The notes beneath the pieces were generated by a model. It saw nothing but the letters and a program-made list of their open reading frames with translations. It did no database searches and was not told the DNA's origin. A stretch of DNA of 64,000 nucleotides from Cyclobacterium roseum (GTDB lineage Bacteria; Bacteroidota; Bacteroidia; Cytophagales; Cyclobacteriaceae). Position 1 is the stretch's first letter. Each line of letters opens with the position of its first letter. Positions 61,101-64,000 of the stretch are shown one piece after another. Location: contig NZ_WNKF01000013.1 of NCBI RefSeq assembly GCF_010119225.1, positions 79,498-143,497 of the forward strand, in the 5' to 3' direction. Position numbers and translations under genes: made by a program.

Positions 61101-64000
61101 AGTGCCACTCACCGTAGCCTTCAGCAGTGATAATTCTACTGACGAGGGTGAGATCGTGTCCTACGACTGGGATTTCGGAGATGGAAACAGCTCTGAAGAG
61201 CCTAATCCAACACACACCTTCACTACTATAGGTGAATACACGGTAGAACTTACGCTTAAAGATGATAGAGGGCTGTCGAATTCAGCTACCCAGCAAATTC
61301 AGGTAGTGGATCTGGCAGAGCCAATAGCGGTAGCAACAGCAGATGTGCAGCAAGGAATTGCACCGCTGACCATTCAGTTTGATGCCAGCGAGTCTGAAGC
61401 CAATGGCAGCATTGTAGCTTACGCCTGGGATTTCGATGATGAAAGCAGCTCTACCATGGTGAGTCCTGTGCATACCTTCACTAGTCCAGGCACCTATACG
61501 GTCAGCCTGACGGTAACGGACGATAATGGAGCAAATGCGCAAACGTCACTGGTAATTGAGGTAGAAGAAAACCTGCCGCCAGTCGCCGTGCCAGAGGCAA
61601 ATGTTACCACAGGAAATGCTCCGTTGACCGTTTCCTTTACTGGAGATGGCAGCAGTGATGATCTGGATGATGTGACTTACTTCTGGGATTTTGGAAACGG
61701 TGACTCGTCTACAGAAGAAAACCCGTCCTATACCTTTACCCAACCAGGAACCTACACCGTAACCCTGACCGTAACGGATGGAAACGGGAATGTAGACGAG
61801 CAACAACTCGAAGTGGTGGTGACTGATCCGGGAGTACAACCTTCGTTCGAACTGCGTATAAACGCAGGTGGCCCGGAAGTCTCCTTTGATGGAAAAGTGT
61901 TTGATGCCGACAACTTCTTTGAAGGAGGTAAAACGTACACCAACACCAGCGCAACCGTACCGGCATTGTATCAGACAGAACGCAGCTCAACACCCAAAGT
62001 GTTTGGCTACAACATACCGGTGCCGAATGGGACTTACGAAGTGATTTTGCACTTCGCTGAGATTTACCACGGAGCTACTGGTGGCGGTGGTACTGGAACG
62101 GCAGGTCAGCGTGTTTTTGATGTAAGCATTGAAGATGCCCTGTTGCTGGATAATTTTGACATCAACGCATTGGTAGGACCGCAAACTCCGGTAACGGAAG
62201 TATTTGAAGTAGAGGTCAATGATGGTCAGTTAAATATGGATTTCTCGGCCTTATCAGAGGTTGGGGGAACAGATCAACCTAAGTTAGCTGCATTTGAAAT
62301 TCTCAGTGTAAATGAGGAACCAGTGGCACCTGACTTTACCCTGTATCTGAATACCGGAAGCGCAGCGGATGTAAGTCTGGAAGGTAAGACCTTTATAGGT
62401 GACATTAACTTACCAGACTATTTCGATACGGACCATACCTACACGAATGCTTCTGCAAGTTCAGAACCCCTCTATCAGACCGAACGAGGGTCGGGTGCAA
62501 ATCTTGCGCCACTGAATCTAAGCATTGAGGTTCCCAACGGAACCTATACGGTAAGCACTTACCATAACGAACTCTATTTCGGTAAGGTAGTCGCAGGTAG
62601 TGCCGGAAGCAGGGTGTTTGATATCCTGATGGAAGGACAGCTTGTCAAAGACGATCTGGATCTTTTCCTTGAATCAGGAAATACGCCGGTTAAATTGACC
62701 TTTACCAATATTGAGGTAACCGATGGATTATTGGAGATATCGCTAAATCCAAGTGCGAACAGACCTAGTATTTCAGGTGTCGCGATAGAGGGAGCAACCA
62801 CGGCAAACGAGCCTCCGGTGGCGGTAGCAGAAGCAGATGTAACCTCCGGCTTTGCTCCGCTGACGGTCAACTTTACCGGTGCGAACAGCACGGATGCAGA
62901 GGGAGAAGTGACTTATCTCTGGGACTTTGGAACCGGGGTGGCCTCCACCCAGGCAAACCCTGAATACACTTTTGCTTCTGCGGGAAGCTACGAGGTATCA
63001 CTGACCGTGACGGATGAGTTGGGTGCCAGCAATGCCGCCACCATTACTATTGAAGTGGCGGAAAACCAGCCACCGGTAGCAGTGGCAGAAGCAGACGTAA
63101 CCTCCGGCTTTGCCCCACTGACGGTTAACTTTACGGGTGCGAACAGCACGGATGCAGAAGGCGAAGTGAGCTACCTCTGGGACTTTGGAACCGGAGTAAC
63201 CACGACCCAGGCAAACCCTGAGTACACTTTTGCCTCTTCGGGAACCTACGAGGTATCGCTGACAGTCACAGATGAATTGGGTGTTAGCAATGCCACCACC
63301 GTTACTATTGAAGTGGTGGAAAACCAGCCACCGGTAGCAGTGGTAGAAGCAGACGTAACCTCCGGTTTTGCTCCATTAACGGTCAGCTTTACCGGAACTA
63401 ACAGCACGGATGCAGAAGGAGAAGTGACCTACCTCTGGGACTTCGGAACCGGGGTAACTACGACCCAGGCAAACCCTGAGTATACCTTTGCCACAGCCGG
63501 TACCTATGAAGTATCGCTGACCGTGACGGATGAATTGGGTGCGAGTGATGAGGCTACAATTAGCATAGAAATAGCTGATAACCAGCCTCCGGTGGCGGTG
63601 GCTACTGCCAACGTTACTTCCGGAACCGCCCCATTAACGGTGAGCTTTACCGGAGACAACAGTAGTGATGTGGAAGGTCCGGTTAGTTATCAGTGGGATT
63701 TTGGAAATGGATTTACTTCCATTCAGGCAAACCCGGTTTTCACATTCAATCAATTAGGTACCTATAATGTAACGTTGACAGTAACCGATGCGCTGGGTTC
63801 AGAAGATACAGATGAACTAGTGGTTACCGTCTCGCCAGATATTGTAATACCAGTAGACCCTTCCTTCGAACTGCGCATCAATGCCGGTGGCCCGGCACTG
63901 AACCACGATGGTAAGGCCTTTGAAGCGGATAATTACTTTATCGGCGGACAAAGCTACACCAATAGCAGTGCGACGGTACCGGCTCTTTATCAGACGGAGC
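46129..64000 (+). CDS. Giant modular secreted protein, at least 5957 residues (3' end outside window)
   Basis: One frame with no stop from ATG 46129 to the window edge; the last whole codon is GAG at 63997-63999. Signal peptide about residues 1-30. Modules: lectin-like jellyroll 62-317; malectin 330-483; DUF5018-like Ig domains at 485-572, 805-890, 897-979 and 1291-1374; galactose-binding-like 'SGYxxDxGxxFG' modules at 982-1175, 1760-1934, about 3075-3250 and 4264-4434. Two large repeats (1380-2808 and 2809-4160) each have lectin, galactose-binding, Big_5, NHL/sorbosone-type propeller, ASPM/Hydin-like and DUF4114-like parts. Then come BACON- and OmpL47-like Ig domains, a putative Ig 4895-4974, PKDs 4978-5234, malectins 5237-5558, four tandem PKDs 5562-5905, and the start of another malectin. 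A T9SS tail is expected beyond the window. Role: probably surface glycan binding or adhesion; the propellers might be enzymatic. Confidence 0.93.
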   Translation, partial: MKHRYLSYSFFLLLLFFNTAEISINVARSHSPALGEVLPMEDSQPEIRREATESIRNLLAPCPGISPLDCNQILQGLQVNFDFTQDQGGLSESGFTMVLEPSAPLSTPSDPDVPGYEPGLISRDASGLTITSTKGIFFSQPSGTPSSNNTNSQVNALGVGLEVPTGTFSVSSTLINPNFEVSGVSQSQQAGIWLGKDEDHYVKLVVVKNGTTNQRKIQLQVENMDNTTQQTAFLEINTANLSTNTGPITLRLEFDPVANTVQGFYRLGAGEEVLVTGPEGDVRAVPATYFSGQTYSGIFTSHRNAPENEPITVLFTDFSIEEAPVADPDLVAIPYRMNVAGFDYTKDGDLFLQENTDFLVETEETTASLGAIQEPYLVPGGHEDLYYPRRFGENFGYNFPIANGQYTVRVHMVENFHQGSGLRVFDILMEGELAQDNLDLFALYGRGVLGIIQNDVTVSDGELNLQFLASTNNALIQAIEILPLTASSEKDILGFSVDGQISAETDLGAGTIEVVMPSGTDLTALAPSFTLSNNATVTPASGSTQNFTSPVTYTVTAEDGSSKDWTVTITALPSDFSFIENFDTYGTGNLHEIAPTQWLKENAGDASIPVVNEGLSDNTSHYLDFSLGNHAHDLIPLTDNPVSLTPNVPFYFATYFQIDGFGTGSGDRIRTAIRIDENSGATPWVRLQMAKGGSTGLIARVGLGGPASDNGTQEVPFGETIQFLVKGVWDGVNSIAYEWTLAPTLSEGANTWTSAGSQTVSGTPQIGRLFISSASTNNAKVGPVRLSTDYAQVVTEDLTVVPLLTGNDITSFSLAEQVGEASIDVENRTVSVLVPFGTDLTALSPTFALSEGASSLPASGESQDFTNTVTYTVTAEDGTETDWTVSVTEEAEVAKGFQTFALSNGIGEVNINQVDQEVTILVPFGTDVTALSPEFTFDGSGVSPASGVEQDFTNPVVYTITGSDGSSADWTVSVTVASGFAAKINFQNRTTTPPAGYLVDYGKQFGHASVTFEETDYAYGWKLKSDGTPIDASDEAANNGPGVGRNRIDGTYASATDQEKLEGTLVHFQGDNILNATGGVQSWSGQPRGNELIWEMEIPNGTYEVTVGLGDAGTDLDSRHSATVEGYTAIAAFVPEAGETRTGTITVEVTDGLLTITGLGGYNSKITYLDITASSGTAASGQLSFEPAAVNNSLDPGEAGTFSSSLSGVGAGTIGLVIDDNINAEDKFITGSNDWLTLPESAAAGAIDFAMDASSLSDGESRNNTIIATAEGFAPALLEASLTVSTTLSDEKSLLTFAFPGDIGESTVDATNFAVNVEVPFGTDVTALAPEFTLSEGASASPESGQVQDFTNPVVYTVTAADGSEQEWTVTVAVADPLPCSPWSLLDCDGIPKALPLRLEFDGTEGGLEDGSGVGTGFTMVDPHSEARLSADLPVTYPEVIGYEPSKISIGGGNLTLTASKGIAYLNPGQSGNTNTQVNSLGVGITDLSQPLVIETQLLNINTGGNSAQAGIWFGLDEDNFVKLNVNANNVELRKELNALSVNGADSPDQIQVDNVGVSGQNVTLRLVVDPIEMTLTGYYAIGAGDFVQLTKASLDAMTLPQEYLNGLSVGEETGLAFAGIYSSYRNGSTAFDTDFAYFAVDQETPPLSLNFSVSQLNFSGEEGASIAAQSVELTSSTGNPTVVISDDPDSGEWLTLPINPALGTLEFSVKEGLEPGTYSTMVMGIDQPDMGYSNAEMEVSLVITEANVDPGTPDFEANINFSDPETAAPSGYVRDAGDTFGARGNGFSYGWLDATDDSPADLTLNGRNRAVAGVSVLENTLSHMQYGDVSANAANGYLPDAKWEIEVPNGTYNVTVGVGDPNIDGSVDDTPSHTINVEGTNAINAFVPEGETGAPGRFTTGTVQVVVADGRLTLDPGTGFNTKINFVRITSGEGGVRIPRILGVNPEDGAVNVSVTTSVSANNLFLPNPNENGLTSVDNSTITNSTVKLFKQSNSTPIGATVNGTGGGDAINLVPSLPLESNTTYVFEVDGVKDLAGETFEPFTSSFTTGSGGTPGPTTDLDNVSFTKQGAVASGAKYTTLTIGPDSKLYGLTIGGDIHRWTINADGTLSGKQTLSGWKAGYDGRTAVGLEFDPTATAGNLIAYVSHNSAGLSSAPDWDGKLSRLTGANLENEELLVTNLPRSLRDHLTNSIAFRPGEPNMLYFNQGSNSAGGAPDGAWGNREESLLSAATLKLDLTKLPATLPLDAMTTRDQSAINNVDVNSPTLDGMYNPYYVDAPITLFATGVRNAYDLVWHSNGQLYVPANGTAGGSNSPASVSGTRRPDGTIYDHSDADYPAISASNNNNVQRDWLFRMNPSAGLGYYGHPNPFRGEFVLNRGDADVDNSVYNGVQPDVNYRGAAFDFEFNKSPNGVIEYRSNAENGNLTGALLVVRYSGGSDIIALVPDGPNGDISTFKEGIPGFTGFGDPLDLIEDVSTGNIYVSDYARNEIVLLKPSNQAAPTPSIAVGTEAVVGDAVVGESIFEEEILLSNLGNAPLEGITATVTGTHSAQFTVTGLPTVVNAQNSASFTVEFTPASAGPKFALLTISGQGADPVQISLSGLGKIGIGGSEEPSLQWILDTQLGQGLIDVGDTEPATNLINLPAGSSYNNLLGDELDIQYFQRATDAPVELEVLSVYGPQGSNPIVGFGWYNSTDGGSTQELFTVQNTISGNGQTLNPVINGDTSFDPGTGSFGFYNRWPFFENRFLYSEDALNTFSGAIPHHIRVYALPGEANAYIIATEEHVSGFDYQDIVVIARNVRPFDGETTGCSPISLLDCDELEVGLPFSLQFSGDEGGLGSTGFTMADNPSARLEIDGPVAYSNVPGYEPGRLNLTGGNLEVNAANGIAYRTNGSTNTTSTEVNSQINTLGVGMDADGQGNFSIRTTILNPYSDGSDNAEQAGIWFGLNEDNFVKLVVANGGKVEILREINGLAPADVANNIQANGVSAIHSSAVTLRLYVDVENNLLTGYYSLNGGAEVELGSVALPAVYLNGNPAHQDLTFAGIFASKRREAVSEVVYTFTEFSVTPDQLPDTDFDPIKINFSRPIDDIPAGYIRDSGAPYGDRGEGRTYGWLTTNGQTGLNLTDNTRNRDLAGVNLIQNTLIHMQYGDAGGTNGVTTEGIWEMDAPNGTYEVTIGVGDPEVDGQEGTTPSHTINVEGVNAVDGFVPTGPDGAPSRMTSVSVTATVLDGRLTIDANGGFNTKVHSLEIVQKTDSNVPLFTNVTPANNATNVSLNDLQVNVEILTPEGYELDNGTLAGNINLYELTVDGEVFVPSNSNDTGGGDAITLTPIEQLKENTTYLFRISGVEANRTGDLSDRLTFATFESRFTTGTEDDLPVPIRDLEGVAFTAVPGGTDLGDGTVNERFSSLVIGPDGKLYASTIGDFQSDGKIFRWDMEADGTLSNLEVLSPELNGSQHPETGVMAGNNRLIIGLVFDPASTADNLIAYVTHSAASLTNGPAWDGKLTKLTGPDLNTVQDLVIHLPRSTKDHLTNSLAFDEEGLMYIAQGSNSAGGAPDPAWGNRAERLLAAAVLRVDLDKLPANLPLSVHTTDDIGVINAAPANGLLMGDGTTYNPYSADSPVTIFATGIRNAYDLIWHSNGWLYVPTNGTAGNNNNSPNSPTTADYALARRIDGLTSIPFAPALIGGETQKDWLFKTQGGSYHGHPNPYRGEFILNHGGMPYSGVPGQETEPYRDVAKYPTTLGPDPNYRTPAYDFGNNKSPNGVIEYKSDAFEGKLQGLLMVVRFSGQNDILVMDPNNNGNIAEVYNQIPGMGGFDDPLDLVEDPKTGNIYVSEYDRDNNGIARLTLLRAAIPATLKPELVAAPEELLFETTNNTAGDQSQTKVVEITNEGNEGVTITGVSVSGPFADQYDPVSPAGTATLAPGESISYSVTYAPDLNTSNLGYQEAVLEIATDNPDQSVLEVGLHALKKTGYEGGNEPPLQDVVDALGIGINVGWTSLSDGTQPVLKGEEVLVQQWVKAGAEDVKITPVGRYSPNEEIPFGWYTRNESVTLNEVGVMSGEFGQHQTLYPEISEGTDTFDPQGAVFGVYVTSQVFNRTNYTEDDLNTGGVARRVRTYPVKDREGNLVENSYIINFEDATNGDYQDYMFVIENVIPFEDGTLRLEFDPDVLALNGTINDSDPVVQEVTLSANGGLTAGEVSLSSSDTRLSLPASFELGTPFEISFDKAGLAIGNYTTTLTADAPNYEPATLEVRVNITQEAVYVYQFNFQTPEQVSASPEGYIDDLGAPYGLQTTDLGQLNFGWVLPGSETPADASVNGRNRNTAADEDPLLNTFTIIGHRTTATYPQRDWMVELPNGLYNVNISVGDPDFADSYHALDVNGVRVIDFNQQGNNPENLIFAENTELVEVTDGKLRLSLAAEGVNAKPNYIRIAPINTAALPPTLSVEFEGLQATEGVYRGPVSISLLAEDQSESGAIERLEYSINGGAFASFDGPFVLEETGDYELLVEAEDANGNITSRNYSFSIEEPSDALLDMENMTKVPGTDRGFPAEDYFTFYRINNTGSTGARFHDNNVMRLTNSGTEPLVIDEINISDENRFIYNIVPQGIESTELPLTIQPGASRDLSITFIGVNGNNTTMMKETIEIISNADNGANALATLHGGYVPVPEGGKEIDAQQVFDAFGFKTSMLSIVNDDGTIDPPNNITYRPSSNYPVPANIDAGYEGDMILSDNFVQADPTKPVIGIQLSALHGGPSSNGSRFVEVNGTGTVGGMSFSHQANWYQTLLPKAGDNETINFDVSNSISQAFRISVAGYLSSGGNNVNGDRPDLLGLRIYKAIDQDGNIIPNEYIVLQDFVQNGCGAGSANCDWNDNTFYFINIRPEAVPTAAALEDYLVDLGDTFSTDLSGSFDKGYPGNKLQYSATLVGGSALPEWLTISSEGVLAGTVPEDEENNYNLLITATDLNGLTADAEMNLLINKAPVVVLEADVTEGRVPLTVAFSSDNSTDEGEIVSYDWDFGDGNSSEEPNPTHTFTTIGEYTVELTLKDDRGLSNSATQQIQVVDLAEPIAVATADVQQGIAPLTIQFDASESEANGSIVAYAWDFDDESSSTMVSPVHTFTSPGTYTVSLTVTDDNGANAQTSLVIEVEENLPPVAVPEANVTTGNAPLTVSFTGDGSSDDLDDVTYFWDFGNGDSSTEENPSYTFTQPGTYTVTLTVTDGNGNVDEQQLEVVVTDPGVQPSFELRINAGGPEVSFDGKVFDADNFFEGGKTYTNTSATVPALYQTERSSTPKVFGYNIPVPNGTYEVILHFAEIYHGATGGGGTGTAGQRVFDVSIEDALLLDNFDINALVGPQTPVTEVFEVEVNDGQLNMDFSALSEVGGTDQPKLAAFEILSVNEEPVAPDFTLYLNTGSAADVSLEGKTFIGDINLPDYFDTDHTYTNASASSEPLYQTERGSGANLAPLNLSIEVPNGTYTVSTYHNELYFGKVVAGSAGSRVFDILMEGQLVKDDLDLFLESGNTPVKLTFTNIEVTDGLLEISLNPSANRPSISGVAIEGATTANEPPVAVAEADVTSGFAPLTVNFTGANSTDAEGEVTYLWDFGTGVASTQANPEYTFASAGSYEVSLTVTDELGASNAATITIEVAENQPPVAVAEADVTSGFAPLTVNFTGANSTDAEGEVSYLWDFGTGVTTTQANPEYTFASSGTYEVSLTVTDELGVSNATTVTIEVVENQPPVAVVEADVTSGFAPLTVSFTGTNSTDAEGEVTYLWDFGTGVTTTQANPEYTFATAGTYEVSLTVTDELGASDEATISIEIADNQPPVAVATANVTSGTAPLTVSFTGDNSSDVEGPVSYQWDFGNGFTSIQANPVFTFNQLGTYNVTLTVTDALGSEDTDELVVTVSPDIVIPVDPSFELRINAGGPALNHDGKAFEADNYFIGGQSYTNSSATVPALYQTE
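50266..54552 (+). repeat. Giant protein super-repeat, copy 1
   Basis: A 4287-bp block (1429 codons) starting at CSPWSLLDCD. Order: lectin-like, BACON-like, galactose-binding-like, Big_5, beta-propeller, ASPM-like, DUF4114-like. Copy 2 starts at the next C-S-P-x-S-L-L-D-C-D (54553). The copies share motifs such as GYEPxxxxxxGGNL, HMQYGD and QGSNSAGGAP. Confidence 0.8.
54553..58605 (+). repeat. Giant protein super-repeat, copy 2
   Basis: Same order as copy 1 but without the BACON-like segment between the lectin and the galactose-binding modules; a BACON-like domain follows the block instead. Clear divergence in DNA and protein points to an old duplication. A first, partial lectin-like unit lies at 46312-47080. 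Confidence 0.75.
62812..63843 (+). repeat. Four tandem PKD repeats with exact 258-bp period
   Basis: Units start at 62812, 63070, 63328 and 63586, each 86 codons, marked by PPVAVAEADVTSGFAPLTV, YLWDFGTG and YEVSLTVTDELG. The first three are nearly identical, while the fourth (PPVAVATANVTSGTAPLTV) has diverged. The array is flanked by malectin domains. Confidence 0.9.

Noticed and set aside
46149..62891. Dozens of minus-strand frames of 60-190 codons across 46-63 kb
   Set aside because: The plus strand is one continuous modular frame of ~5957 codons with clear domains throughout; the minus frames are its shadows.
62812..63843. Regular direct repeats that could be taken for a CRISPR array
   Set aside because: Units are 258 bp with no short repeat/unique spacer pattern, and they translate into PKD domains in frame.

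Overview
The window comes from a member of the Bacteroidota. It carries a SusC/SusD pair, a type IX secretion (T9SS) C-terminal sorting domain, many Sec-signal and lipobox exports, Bacteroidota-only DUF families, and promoter-like TAnnTTTG elements. The mix of sulfatases, PA14/3-keto-glycoside domains, cytochrome c and cupredoxin beta-propellers and giant malectin/PKD proteins suggests a free-living, probably marine, Cytophagales/Cyclobacteriaceae-type polysaccharide degrader. The lineage is an inference. No rRNA, tRNA or CRISPR array was seen.

Layout. (1) 1-4586, + strand: the tail of a sulfatase, a secreted DUF1080 (3-keto-disaccharide hydrolase) + PA14 protein, and a beta-propeller/cupredoxin fusion. 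(2) 4862-9440: a 1485-residue T9SS adhesin-like protein with an IgGFc-binding-like head, six Ig-like repeats and three further repeats, with a good terminator and a promoter candidate. (3) 9917-16412, - strand: a dissolved-inorganic-carbon operon of a small membrane protein, dabA, dabB and a SulP transporter. dabB is broken by a frameshift and an in-frame TAG. (4) 16585-23879: DUF5996, a small Cys protein, DUF2911, two decayed genes (DUF5995, DUF1801), a GltS-type symporter and an APC permease. (5) 23982-25640: an IS1182-type insertion sequence with terminal inverted repeats and a frameshifted transposase. (6) 25673-27464: a lipoprotein and an EamA transporter.

(7) 27975-39074, + strand: a polysaccharide-utilisation-like cluster of SusC, SusD, an unrecognised 585-residue exported protein, a sulfatase and a lipoprotein that fuses cytochrome c, DUF6797 and a beta-propeller. 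(8) 39324-44235, - strand: a VOC protein, a GH140 apiosidase-like hydrolase, a helical unknown and an exported FAD oxidoreductase. (9) 44818-45390: a TlpA-type thioredoxin. (10) 46129 to the window end: one uninterrupted reading frame of at least 5957 codons, a giant secreted modular protein that continues past the window.

How the parts may work together (inference). Regions 1, 7 and 8 look like one exported catabolic programme. The TonB-dependent SusCD pair imports glycans, sulfatases and GH140 trim side groups, and exported redox proteins (cytochrome c, cupredoxin, FAD) sit beside a 3-keto-glycoside hydrolase domain. This would fit an oxidative glycan-cleavage route. The giant protein, with lectin-like, malectin and propeller modules, probably acts on the cell surface in adhesion or glycan capture.
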